Source of the DNA: a candidate division TA06 bacterium 32_111
Lineage (GTDB): Bacteria > Hydrothermota > 32-111
Length of the DNA: 64,000 nucleotides
Reading direction: 5' to 3'
Assembly: GCA_001508335.1 (NCBI GenBank)
Contig: LGFX01000001.1
Span: 124,001 to 188,000 of the forward strand
Of the stretch, positions 52,691 through 61,527 are shown in pieces; the first letter of the stretch is position 1; each line of letters begins with the position of its first letter. A program made the translations under genes and the position numbers. The notes below the pieces were generated by a model, which was not told the origin of the DNA, searched no databases, and saw nothing but the letters and a program-made list of their open reading frames with translations.

Positions 52691-53716
52691 TTAAAGTTTT
52701 TTATAAATCTTTGTTTTTATTTTTAAAGTGATATAGTAAATACCACCTATAAATAAAACATCCCCTATTGATATTATTATATTTAACAACAAAACATTCT
52801 TATAAGTTTCCGGTGGAATCTTAAAAATTATAAAGATCATACCAAATACAATCGATATAATTTGTTCGTGAAAACCAAGTATATAAATCGTGCTTTTAGA
52901 GACAACTTCAAAAATCATATTTTTAATGCCACTTTTTTCAAGAAATAAAGAAAAAGTTAAAATCATTAATGAGCCTACAATTCCATTAAGGAGATAGATT
53001 ATATAATTTCTTCCAAACAAATTGCCAACAAGATCAACAAACCCATTCACTTTTGTTAGAAATAGATTAATTGAAAGAAATACTAAAAATAAAAAAATTG
53101 TTTTATATATATTTAAACCTTTAATTCTTGTTTGATAGTTTATTTTTCTAAATATAAAACCTGTTAAAAAAAATGTTTGAGCGACAAAGACCTTTTCAAG
53201 TCCATAAATTAATTTCACTTTCAAAATATTTGAAATTAAATAACCTATTATTGATAAAATTAAGGAAATGGCTATTATGACCTTAAACATTTTTATTTTC
53301 AACAAAAAGAAATAAATTATTTCTATAAAAAATAAAACATATAAAAACCATAAAGATATATTATGTATTAGGTATCCTCCATGACTTAAACCTAAGATTG
53401 AGCCAATCAATGGTTTCATATAACCTATTTCAGTAACAAGTCCTGAACCGTATCTCCCACTTACAAGAATCCAGAATATATAAGTAATAAGACTAAAAAG
53501 AAAATAAGGTATAATAAATCTTTTAAATCTTTTTATGAAAAAATTTTTAAAATTATCGCTTGTTTTAAATAAAAACCCTGATATTGTGAAAAACAAAGGC
53601 ATATGGAATGAATAAATAAAAGTTTTTAAATTTTCGTTGATTGATGTATGGCCTAGGACTACTAAAAATATACCTAAAGATTTTGCAATATCTATCCAAT
53701 ACTCTCTTTTATCCAT
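52691..53716 (-). CDS. Acyltransferase 3-family membrane protein
   Basis: This 341-residue membrane protein is of the acyltransferase 3/fucose-4-O-acetylase type. It starts with REYWIDIAKSLGIFLVVLGHT, where the His is the family's catalytic histidine, then FHMPLFFTISGFLFK and about ten helices. It probably acetylates a surface sugar, which would fit the polysaccharide locus at the right end. It lies between two REP-like repeats. Its promoter is nearly leaderless. It is divergent from the gene at 53813. Confidence 0.87.
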   Translation of the reverse strand: MDKREYWIDIAKSLGIFLVVLGHTSINENLKTFIYSFHMPLFFTISGFLFKTSDNFKNFFIKRFKRFIIPYFLFSLITYIFWILVSGRYGSGLVTEIGYMKPLIGSILGLSHGGYLIHNISLWFLYVLFFIEIIYFFLLKIKMFKVIIAISLILSIIGYLISNILKVKLIYGLEKVFVAQTFFLTGFIFRKINYQTRIKGLNIYKTIFLFLVFLSINLFLTKVNGFVDLVGNLFGRNYIIYLLNGIVGSLMILTFSLFLEKSGIKNMIFEVVSKSTIYILGFHEQIISIVFGMIFIIFKIPPETYKNVLLLNIIISIGDVLFIGGIYYITLKIKTKIYKKL

Positions 53717-53726
53717 ATTTTTTCAA

Positions 53727-53754
53727 ATTATATATTTTAATTCTTTTAAATCAA
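53727..53754 (-). promoter_or_regulatory. Promoter of acyltransferase gene (near-leaderless)
   Basis: On the minus strand TTGATT (53754-53749), a 16-nt spacer and TATAAT (53732-53727) put the start about 4 nt before the ATG at 53716. No SD is seen. Confidence 0.7.
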
Positions 53755-53778
53755 TAAAAATTATATACTTTTCTTAAC

Positions 53779-53806
53779 TTGACGCGAAATAGAATTTTGT
53801 TATTAT
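53779..53806 (+). promoter_or_regulatory. Promoter of the 53813 gene (leaderless)
   Basis: TTGACG (53779-53784), a 16-nt spacer and TATTAT (53801-53806) place the start at about 53812-53814, at the ATG itself (53813). No SD is seen. Confidence 0.65.
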
Positions 53807-53812
53807 GTATCT

Positions 53813-54880
53813 ATGAGATTCAAAAGTTTTTTTTCAAACTTTATTCTTATCACTATTTTACTCTTTTCTTTGAACTGTTATCACAAACCTCAAAAAAATA
53901 TCCTCGACCTAACAAGAGATGTCCAGTTGCATAAATATAAAATAGATTGGTATTATACATATATACTGACTAAAAATGAGAATGATAATATTAACTATTT
54001 TATAATCATTTTCCAATACTATGATGTAAAAACATTTTTTTCAAATCTCTATATAAAGGATATTTTAAAGGATACCTTCTATTTCTACGAAACTGATATA
54101 CCAATATATTTTGGAATGAAAAATTTAAATAAGAGTAAAAAATTTCAAGATTTAAATTTTTACATAGATCTTTCTAATAAAGATATAAAATGCTCTATAA
54201 ATTTTATATACGATGACAGATTACTTATAAATGGTGAAAATGGATATGTTGTTATAGGTGATATTAAGGACACTGCAGGTTACTATTCTCTTGTTTCCAA
54301 TAAACTTTCAGGTTTTATAAAAAGTGACAAAGTTGATATAGATTTTTCAAAAACATCAAGAATTTATGGTTGGTTTGATCACCAATGGGGTAACATGAAA
54401 CTTGATAGTAAAAACAGATGGGTTTGGAGCGGCGTTTTTTTAAATGATGATGAATTCCTTGTTTCTGGACATTTTAAAAACATGGATTTCAATTTTTTGA
54501 ATTATCATGATACCAAAAAGAAAATATCTAAATTATATAAAAACACTACTCTCGATCCAATAACATTCAGAAAATCAACCTTATCAAAAGAAACCTATGA
54601 ACACGGATTTAAAATAAGAAGTGATGATGATTCTATTTATCTATTTTATGAGCCTCTATATGAAGAATGTTTTATACCAGAAGTTATATTCACTGGTCCC
54701 TGTAAAGTTAAAGGGTTTATTTATGACAAGTATTATGAAGGTATTGGAACATTTGAAATTTCAGATCCAGTTGATTCTAATCTTTTTTATCCTTTTGATT
54801 TTTATAAAAACATTTTCAACAATTCCAAAAAGGAAATAGAAAAAATTATTGAGAAAAGAAAAGGACAAATTAACAAATAA
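53813..54880 (+). CDS. CrtC/AttH-like lipocalin-fold lipoprotein
   Basis: This 355-residue protein has a signal peptide with a lipobox-like LFSLNC. The centre contains SRIYGWFDHQWGNM, which matches the DHQWG signature of the CrtC/AttH (lipocalin-like) family. Members hydrate or bind isoprenoid-type lipids, but the sequence gives no substrate. The -10 box lies 6 nt before the ATG, which has no SD, so the mRNA seems leaderless. It is divergent from the acyltransferase gene across 96 bp, and the two lie between REP-like repeats near dif. Confidence 0.7.
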   Translation: MRFKSFFSNFILITILLFSLNCYHKPQKNILDLTRDVQLHKYKIDWYYTYILTKNENDNINYFIIIFQYYDVKTFFSNLYIKDILKDTFYFYETDIPIYFGMKNLNKSKKFQDLNFYIDLSNKDIKCSINFIYDDRLLINGENGYVVIGDIKDTAGYYSLVSNKLSGFIKSDKVDIDFSKTSRIYGWFDHQWGNMKLDSKNRWVWSGVFLNDDEFLVSGHFKNMDFNFLNYHDTKKKISKLYKNTTLDPITFRKSTLSKETYEHGFKIRSDDDSIYLFYEPLYEECFIPEVIFTGPCKVKGFIYDKYYEGIGTFEISDPVDSNLFYPFDFYKNIFNNSKKEIEKIIEKRKGQINK

Positions 54881-54910
54881 AATTATTTAAGTTGTACCCA
54901 AATCCAAAAA

Positions 54911-54943
54911 TGTCACACTGTCAAGCACCGTCCCCAAATTTGA
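54911..54943 (+). repeat. REP-like repeat, copy 2
   Basis: TGTCACACTGTCAAGCACCGTCCCCAAATTTGA is the second copy of the 52610 repeat, in the same orientation 2.3 kb away. The copies differ at only two or three positions. Confidence 0.65.
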
Positions 54944-55108
54944 GTTTGGTATTGATTTTGGAGGGATTTCAGATATACTAATAGGTTGAATGAGAATGAG
55001 TGAAAAAAATGTTAATGGAGATTTTAATAGAAAAATACGAATCATATGTCACATTTATGTTATAGAATTTTAAAAAATGGTTTTAATCGTTCAAATTTTA
55101 AACACCCA

Positions 55109-55204
55109 TGTGGAAAACCTATGTATTCAAATTATAAAAAATGTGGAAAAATATGATAAGTGTCCTTAATTTAATAAATAAAGATGTAAATAAAATGTGG
55201 ATAA
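55109..55204 (-). other. Three DnaA-box-like sites
   Basis: TGTGGAAAA at 55109-55117 and 55142-55150 and TGTGGATAA at 55196-55204 all fit the DnaA consensus TTWTNCACA on the minus strand, the last perfectly. The AT-rich 54944-55204 gap shows no other gene. Gene orientation argues against an origin here. Confidence 0.4.
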
Positions 55205-55963
55205 ATGGTTAATTTCTTTTCTTTATCGAGTTGTTCTGATGGAAATTCTTTTGTTTTATATAAAAATCCAGAAGAACTTATTCTTATAGATGCAGGTATT
55301 ACACTCAAAAAGACAAAAAATCTTTTAGAATCCAAATCCCTTTCTATAGAAAATGTCAAATCAATTGTGATAACACATTTTCATAAAGACCATTACATGG
55401 GACTCGATAAGATTCTAAAAAATTTCCCAAATATAAACCTATATTTCAACGATAATTACACAGGTCATTTCGCTGACTACCCTTTCAAAAGACATTTTAC
55501 ATTTGAAAATCCATTCAATATTTGTGATTTCAACTTTTTCCCATTTCAGATCGATCACGATATGTTAAATTCCGGATTTATTATTGACTATAATGGCTCA
55601 AAGATAGGTTTCCTGTCTGATATGGGAAGGTTTGACGATAGGTTAACCCCATTTTTGAAAGATATAAAACTTCTTGTAATAGAATCAAACCATTCTAAAG
55701 AAGGTTTACATAATTCAAAATATTCAGATGATTTGAAAGAAAGAATACTTTCCGAAAAGGGACATCTCTCAAATGACGATACAGTTAAAGTTATAGAAAA
55801 AGTTTATAATTCTAATATCAAATATATATTTTTGCATCATTTAAGTAAAAGGACAAACTCTTTAGAACTCGTCCAAACTGAGGTAGTTTCCCGTTTCAGT
55901 TTCCCTGAAACAAAATTTGTAATTTCACCTTACAACTCCCCTTCTGAGACAATAACTATATAA
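55205..55963 (+). CDS. MBL-fold hydrolase (YycJ/WalJ-like)
   Basis: This 252-residue metallo-beta-lactamase-fold protein has LSSCSDGNSFVLY at the start, the metal motif ITHFHKDH, and later IGFLSDMGR, EKGHLSNDD and IFLHHLSK. These features match the YycJ/WalJ group, which includes 5'-3' exonuclease-like enzymes. The ATG lacks a clear SD. Its stop is only 1 nt from the stop of the convergent S9 peptidase gene, so the two mRNAs must overlap. Confidence 0.87.
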   Translation: MVNFFSLSSCSDGNSFVLYKNPEELILIDAGITLKKTKNLLESKSLSIENVKSIVITHFHKDHYMGLDKILKNFPNINLYFNDNYTGHFADYPFKRHFTFENPFNICDFNFFPFQIDHDMLNSGFIIDYNGSKIGFLSDMGRFDDRLTPFLKDIKLLVIESNHSKEGLHNSKYSDDLKERILSEKGHLSNDDTVKVIEKVYNSNIKYIFLHHLSKRTNSLELVQTEVVSRFSFPETKFVISPYNSPSETITI

Positions 55964-55964
55964 T

Positions 55965-58076
55965 TTACCTTTTTTTATTCCATATATAATAAAGTAAAAA
56001 TGCATTATCAAATGCTATCTCTTCATACCAATTATATTTACCTGAACTACCGCCATGTCCACCACTCATTCTCATTTTCAAAAGCAAAACATTATTATCA
56101 AGTTTATTATCTCTCATCTTTGCAACCCACTTCAAAGGTTCCCAATACATAACCCTTGTATCAAAAATTGAGGATTTTACAAGAATATTTGGATAGTTGG
56201 TCGGTTTAATATTATCATAGGGACTGTATTTTATCATATAATCGAACTGTTCCTTTATTTGTGGATTTCCCCATTCCTCAAACTCCCCTGCTGTCAAAGG
56301 TAATGTTGTATCAACCATAGTATTTATGAGGTCAACAAATGGAACACTAAGAATAGCTCCTTTAAAGAGTTCTGGTTTTAGGTTTAAAACTGCTCCTATC
56401 AAAAGCCCCCCAGCGCTTCCACCTTCAATAGCGAGTTTTTCAGGTGAAGTATAGCCTTTTTCTATAAGATACTGGGCACATGATATAAAATCTGTAAAAG
56501 TGTTCATCTTTTTGAACATCTTCCCATCATTATACCACTTTCTTCCCTTATCACCACCTCCTCTTATATGGGCTATACCAAAAATGACTCCCCTATCAAG
56601 TAAGGATAGCCTTGAAGTTGAAAAATAAGGTTCTGATGGCATTCCGTAAGCACCGTAACCTGTTAGTAAGAGTGGAAGGTTTTTAGGTTCATACTTTTTA
56701 TTGTATATCAAAGATATTGGGATTAACTCCCCATCTTCTGCTTTTGCGTAAAGGTATTCTGTAACATAGTTTTCTTTCCTGTATCCTTTTATTTCGTCAA
56801 CCTTCTTAACAACTCCCTTCAAACTTTTCACATCAATATCTATAACGGTTGAAGGGGTTTTCAAAGACATATATGCAACTCTCAAAGAGTCCCTTTTAAA
56901 AGAAGAATTTGAAAATGGATAGAATGTGCAATTCTCTTCCCCAAAATCAAAATATTTTGAATCGCCGGTGTTAAGATAGTAAAATTTTAATTTTTTTCTT
57001 CCGTTAACCCTTTCGTAAACAGAAAGAAAATTTTCAAAAGCATCGAATCCCTCTATCATCAAAGTATCGGAACCTTTTATAACAGTTGTTGAGTTTTCGA
57101 TTGTTGAATCGATTCTAAACCTTTTGAGATCAAAATTTATACAATCCTTATTTGTGATATAGTAAAAATAAAGTCCAGAATGATCGAAAGAATATTCAAC
57201 ATCTTTTTCCCTTTTAACAAGAAGGTTCAACTTTAAATCCCTATCATCAGAGTTTATGTAATAATATTCTGAAGATGTTGAACTTGAAACTGAAAGAAAA
57301 ATGTAATCTTTATCTCTTGTTTTGTTAAGGTAAACTGAAAACCTGTCATCATCTTCTTGAAAAAGAAGTGTATCTTTCCCAGTTTTCATATCATAATAAC
57401 GCAAAGCATAGGATCTTGATATATCGTTCTGGATGGTGTAAAAGAACCCATCATTGTACTTGTTAAAGGCGAAGGATGTTATGTTATCTATAACAGGGAT
57501 TTCAATGTTCTTTTTTGTTTTAAGGTCAAGAATCCTTAAAGTATAGTTTTCATCACCAAGTGTATCGAAAGAATATGATAGCATCCTGTGGTCTGAAGAG
57601 ATTTCACCAAAATTCAGATCGAAGAATTGGTAATTTTTTGCGAACTCATTAATATCTATAATTATCTCTTCGGGAGAATTCTCTTTATCTTTTCTTCTGC
57701 AAAATATAGTATAATCCTTTCCTCTCAGATCTTTGTAATAATAAAGAAAGGAGTCCCTTCTTTCTGGAACTGAAATTTCATCCTTATCAACCTTTTTCAA
57801 AATTTCATTATAGAGTTTTTTCTGAAGTTTTTTAGTTTTAAGCATCATTTTTTTAGTATATTCATTCTCTTCATCTATATACTTTTTAACCCTTGGATCA
57901 TCTATATTTCTGAAATAATAATAATCATCAACGAGTGTTGTATCGTGAATAGTTAAATAATGTGGCTCTTTTATAGCATCTGGTGGTGTTAATGTTTTAA
58001 GTTGTTTTGCCGATAAACTAAATGTAATAAGAACAAAAATAAGAAAATAAAAATTCTTGTTAAAATATTTAAACAT
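55965..58076 (-). CDS. S9A prolyl oligopeptidase/oligopeptidase B-like, exported
   Basis: This 703-residue serine peptidase cuts short peptides. The N-terminal signal peptide (FYFLIFVLITFSLSA) suggests a periplasmic place. A seven-bladed beta-propeller spans about residues 80-410. The alpha/beta-hydrolase domain follows, with the nucleophile in GGSAGG (near residue 555), the Asp in SIFDTRVMYWEP and the His in SGGHGG. The acidic S1-side pattern favours the oligopeptidase B branch (cut after Arg/Lys), but this is not certain. GGAG lies before the ATG. It would supply peptides for the M42 peptidase and amino-acid catabolism. Confidence 0.9.
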   Translation of the reverse strand: MFKYFNKNFYFLIFVLITFSLSAKQLKTLTPPDAIKEPHYLTIHDTTLVDDYYYFRNIDDPRVKKYIDEENEYTKKMMLKTKKLQKKLYNEILKKVDKDEISVPERRDSFLYYYKDLRGKDYTIFCRRKDKENSPEEIIIDINEFAKNYQFFDLNFGEISSDHRMLSYSFDTLGDENYTLRILDLKTKKNIEIPVIDNITSFAFNKYNDGFFYTIQNDISRSYALRYYDMKTGKDTLLFQEDDDRFSVYLNKTRDKDYIFLSVSSSTSSEYYYINSDDRDLKLNLLVKREKDVEYSFDHSGLYFYYITNKDCINFDLKRFRIDSTIENSTTVIKGSDTLMIEGFDAFENFLSVYERVNGRKKLKFYYLNTGDSKYFDFGEENCTFYPFSNSSFKRDSLRVAYMSLKTPSTVIDIDVKSLKGVVKKVDEIKGYRKENYVTEYLYAKAEDGELIPISLIYNKKYEPKNLPLLLTGYGAYGMPSEPYFSTSRLSLLDRGVIFGIAHIRGGGDKGRKWYNDGKMFKKMNTFTDFISCAQYLIEKGYTSPEKLAIEGGSAGGLLIGAVLNLKPELFKGAILSVPFVDLINTMVDTTLPLTAGEFEEWGNPQIKEQFDYMIKYSPYDNIKPTNYPNILVKSSIFDTRVMYWEPLKWVAKMRDNKLDNNVLLLKMRMSGGHGGSSGKYNWYEEIAFDNAFLLYYIWNKKR

Positions 58077-58178
58077 AAAAATCTCCTTCTTTTAAATAAA
58101 AATATTAACCTTAATAGAACTAAATTCAATAGAAATTTTTTTAATAGATTTTTTGTTATAAGTTAAAGTTGAAAAAAG

Positions 58179-59309
58179 CTATATTTTTTTCATCCAGACA
58201 AATTTATCTACGATCCTTGTATAACTTTGTATTATTTTAACAACCTTAATTGAAACATCTTTATCAAAATAATCAAATGGGATTTGATTTTTATCTCTAT
58301 TTTCAAATGTTTCCTTAGCAATTTTTATTGAATTTACTATATTTTCTTTTTCAATTCCACCAATAACTATTGTTCCCTTATCAAGAACTTCAGGCCTTTC
58401 TGTGCTCGTTCTTATCAAAACAGCGGGAAAGCCAAGAATAGCTGATTCCTCACTTAAAGTTCCACTATCAGAAAGAACACAATATGAATTCATTTGAAGA
58501 TTGTTGTAGTCTATAAAACCAAATGGTTTCAATTTTTTAACAAGTTTGTTAAATTTAATCTTTTTATCTTTTATCTTTTTTTCACTTCTTGGATGAACAG
58601 AGTATATTATAGGCATTTTAAAAGTATCGGCAACACAATTTATCGCCTCTACAAGTGGAGTTAAATTGTCATCTATATCAAGGTTTTCCTCTCTATGTGA
58701 ACTCAATATTATATAATTGTTCTTTTTTAATTTTAGATTCTCAATTATTTTACTTTTAGAGATTTTATCAAAATTTTTTAATAAAACCTCAGTCATTGGT
58801 GAACCTGTAACAAAAATATAATCTTTTCTTATTCCTTCTTGTATTAAATACCTCCTACTATGTTCGGTATAAGGAAGATTTATATCACTTATATGATCTA
58901 CTATTCTTCTGTTTAACTCCTCAGGTACATTTTGATCAAAGCATCTGTTTCCAGCTTCCATATGAAAAATTGGTATTTTTAACCTTTTTGCTGAAATAGC
59001 TGATAAAGTACTGTTTGTATCACCTAATATCAAAACAGCATCAGGTTTTTCCTTCAACAAAACCTCATAAGATTTTTTTATAATGTTTCCCATAGTTTCA
59101 CCAAGATTTTTCCCAACAGAGTTAAGGAAATAATCTGGTTTTCTTAAGCCCAATTCTTTAAAGAAAATTTGATAAAGGTTATAATCCCAATTTTGACCTG
59201 TATGAACAAGAATATGGTTAAAATATTTATCGTTAGCTTTAATTACTTCAGATAATCTTATAATTTCAGGCCTTGTCCCTAAAATGGTCATAACTTTTAG
59301 TTTTTTCAT
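58179..59309 (-). CDS. capG: UDP-2-epimerase of L-FucNAc pathway (CapG/FnlC-type)
   Basis: This 376-residue WecB-family enzyme has TILGTRPEIIRLSEV, VHTGQNWDYNL, LILGDTNSTLSA and HMEAGNRCFDQNVPEE. The last motif (GNRCFD in place of GLRS) is typical of the FnlC/CapG/WbjD branch, which epimerises C2 of UDP-2-acetamido-2,6-dideoxy-L-talose to give UDP-L-FucNAc. It lies 1 nt after the bifunctional epimerase/cupin gene. The three genes together form the complete pathway. SD GAGG precedes the ATG. Confidence 0.88.
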   Translation of the reverse strand: MKKLKVMTILGTRPEIIRLSEVIKANDKYFNHILVHTGQNWDYNLYQIFFKELGLRKPDYFLNSVGKNLGETMGNIIKKSYEVLLKEKPDAVLILGDTNSTLSAISAKRLKIPIFHMEAGNRCFDQNVPEELNRRIVDHISDINLPYTEHSRRYLIQEGIRKDYIFVTGSPMTEVLLKNFDKISKSKIIENLKLKKNNYIILSSHREENLDIDDNLTPLVEAINCVADTFKMPIIYSVHPRSEKKIKDKKIKFNKLVKKLKPFGFIDYNNLQMNSYCVLSDSGTLSEESAILGFPAVLIRTSTERPEVLDKGTIVIGGIEKENIVNSIKIAKETFENRDKNQIPFDYFDKDVSIKVVKIIQSYTRIVDKFVWMKKI

Positions 59310-59310
59310 A

Positions 59311-60423
59311 TTAAACCTCTAAAAAAAATGTATCTGGTTTATTTTGATCAAATATCTCCATACTCCAGAAAAGAGTTATTACCTCCTGTTCACCTATATT
59401 TGTAATAGAATGTGTGAATCCTGGAGGTATATCAACTATCTGGACTTTGTCACCACTAACCTCATATTCAATTTTTTCATCAGTTACAATATTTCTTAAT
59501 CTGATAAGAGCTTTTCCAGTTAAAACACAAAATTTTTCAATTTTAGTGTGATGATAATGGTTTCCCCTTGTTATTCCTGGTTTTATTGTAGAGAAAAATA
59601 TCTGACCTATATGTGGAGATTTTAAAACTTCTGCCAGAATTCCCCTATTATCCTCTTTTGTAGTTAAAGGATATGATAGATTATCAACTGGAATATATGA
59701 GATATAAGTTGAATAAAGATATCTTGTAAAAGGATCAGAAAAATCTGGAAGCATCAGATTTTCTCTTATTTTTTTGAATTCATAAATTTTATCTGCAATC
59801 TCACCCAATTTCTTTCTAAAACCTTTGTCGATTTTGTAATAGAACCCATTATATTCTTTTTCATCGTTAACAATTTTAACAAACTCATTAACCACATCAT
59901 CTATGTACAAAAATTCAACCTCATTCTCTCTGTTTGATATTTGTATAGGAAGATCTCTTGCAATATTATAACAAAAAGTTGCAATAACAGAGTTATAATT
60001 TGGTCTCCCCCATTTACCAAAAAGGTTCTGTAATCTGTATATAAAAACCTTAGCACCAGTTTTCTTTGCGTATTCTATTAGAGCATCTTCTCCCATTTTT
60101 TTGCTTTTTCCATAAGGATTATCCAATTCTACTTGAATAGATGATGTCATAACAATGGTAGTTTTTTTCTTAATGCATATTAAATGATCTGTCATCATTT
60201 TTGTGAACTCATAATTACCTGTGAAAAACTCCTTTTCATCTTTTGGCCTATTCACTCCCAAAAGATGTATTATAATATCAGATTGTTTTAAAAATTCTTT
60301 TAAATCATCTTCATTATTCTCTATATCATACTTTAGTATCTTTATATCTTTTAAATGGTTTAGACCGGCTATAAGATTTTTGCCAACAAAACCATTAGCA
60401 CCTGTTATCAAAATAGTCTTCAT
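59311..60423 (-). CDS. capF: UDP-sugar reductase/epimerase with cupin domain (CapF/FnlB-type)
   Basis: This 370-residue protein combines an N-terminal NAD(P)-binding SDR domain (ITGANGFVGKNLIAGL) and a C-terminal cupin with metal-type histidines (GNHYHHTKIEKFCVLTG). The architecture is that of CapF/WbjC/FnlB, which make the 6-deoxy-talose intermediate of UDP-L-FucNAc from the CapE product. It overlaps the upstream capE-like gene by 4 nt. Confidence 0.9.
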   Translation of the reverse strand: MKTILITGANGFVGKNLIAGLNHLKDIKILKYDIENNEDDLKEFLKQSDIIIHLLGVNRPKDEKEFFTGNYEFTKMMTDHLICIKKKTTIVMTSSIQVELDNPYGKSKKMGEDALIEYAKKTGAKVFIYRLQNLFGKWGRPNYNSVIATFCYNIARDLPIQISNRENEVEFLYIDDVVNEFVKIVNDEKEYNGFYYKIDKGFRKKLGEIADKIYEFKKIRENLMLPDFSDPFTRYLYSTYISYIPVDNLSYPLTTKEDNRGILAEVLKSPHIGQIFFSTIKPGITRGNHYHHTKIEKFCVLTGKALIRLRNIVTDEKIEYEVSGDKVQIVDIPPGFTHSITNIGEQEVITLFWSMEIFDQNKPDTFFLEV

Positions 60424-61430
60424 TTTAGTTCCTGTTTAACATAATTTAAGGAAAGAAGAAGTTTTTTTATCTGTTCAACATTTAATCGAGTTGTGTTATC
60501 AGAATTATATTCTTCTTTTAAAGTTAGAAGTTTCTTTTCCCCTTCAACAAAATATTTATCATAATTCAAATCCCTATTATCAGCAGGTATTCTAAAATAA
60601 CCTTCCATATCCTCTGCTTTAACCATTTCCTCTCTTGTAACAAGAGTTTCATAAAGTTTTTCACCATGCCTTGTTCCAATAATTTTTATCTTTGCTTTTG
60701 GATCAAATATTTCTATTATCGCCTGAGCAAGATCCTTTATAGTTGATGCTGGAGATTTTTTTACAAAAATATCTCCAGGATGGGCATGTTTGAAAGCATG
60801 AACTACAAGTTCAACTGCTTCATCAAGGGACATTAAAAATCTTGTCATTTGAGGATCAGTTATAGTTAAAGGTTGTTTTTTCTTAATCTGTTCTATAAAC
60901 AAAGGTATCACTGAGCCTCTTGAAGCCATAACATTACCATATCTTATTCCACATAAAATTGTTCCTTTGGAATTTGAACATCTCGATTTTGCTATCATAA
61001 CTTTTTCCATCAATGCTTTTGTTAACCCCATTGCATTTATAGGATAAACTGCTTTATCAGTACTTAAAACAACTACTTTTTTCACGCCCATTTCTAAAGA
61101 AACATTTAAAACATTTTCAGTTCCTATTATGTTTGTTTTAACTGCTTCCATTGGATAAAATTCGCATGAAGGGACTTGTTTCAACGCTGCTGCGTGAAAA
61201 ACAAAATCCACATCTACCATAGCATCATTGATAGATTTTTCATCCCTGACATCTCCGATGTAAAATTTGATTTTGTCATTTTTATACTTGTTTCTCATTT
61301 CATGTTGCTTTAATTCATCTCTTGAAAAAATCCTAATCTCCTTAACTTCAGTATGCAAAAATCTATCTAGAACAGCATTTCCAAAAGAACCTGTCCCCCC
61401 TGTTATTAGAATAATTTTATCCTTAAACAT
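60420..61430 (-). CDS. capE: UDP-GlcNAc 4,6-dehydratase/epimerase (CapE/FnlA-type)
   Basis: This 336-residue SDR enzyme begins the L-FucNAc branch by dehydrating and epimerising UDP-GlcNAc. The NAD loop ITGGTGSFGNAVLDRF is complete. The usual YxxxK pair is represented by the MGLTKALMEKVM segment, a methionine replacing the tyrosine, as in this family. AGGGG lies before the ATG, and the gene has its own promoter. It stands first in the capE-capF-capG order. Confidence 0.9.
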   Translation of the reverse strand: MFKDKIILITGGTGSFGNAVLDRFLHTEVKEIRIFSRDELKQHEMRNKYKNDKIKFYIGDVRDEKSINDAMVDVDFVFHAAALKQVPSCEFYPMEAVKTNIIGTENVLNVSLEMGVKKVVVLSTDKAVYPINAMGLTKALMEKVMIAKSRCSNSKGTILCGIRYGNVMASRGSVIPLFIEQIKKKQPLTITDPQMTRFLMSLDEAVELVVHAFKHAHPGDIFVKKSPASTIKDLAQAIIEIFDPKAKIKIIGTRHGEKLYETLVTREEMVKAEDMEGYFRIPADNRDLNYDKYFVEGEKKLLTLKEEYNSDNTTRLNVEQIKKLLLSLNYVKQELK

Positions 61431-61455
61431 CCTATCCCCTTTTTTGTTTTTTTAT

Positions 61456-61484
61456 AATATATTTTATCAAAATTCATTTGTCAA
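61456..61484 (-). promoter_or_regulatory. Promoter of the L-FucNAc genes
   Basis: On the minus strand TTGACA (61484-61479), a 17-nt spacer and TATATT (61461-61456) precede capE by 25 nt. Confidence 0.8.
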
Positions 61485-61500
61485 CAAATATTAAAATTAT

Positions 61501-61522
61501 AAAAGATCTTTTTCATCTTTTG
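61501..61522 (-). terminator. Weak terminator-like hairpin after the flippase gene
   Basis: AAAAGAT and ATCTTTT can pair across a seven-base loop just after the flippase stop. The stem is AT-rich, so activity is uncertain. Confidence 0.35.
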
Positions 61523-61527
61523 TTGTT

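Noticed and set aside
55109-55204. Chromosome origin (oriC)
   Set aside because: Genes converge rather than diverge around this region and a dif-like site lies 2.8 kb away; dnaA, dnaN and gyrB are not present.
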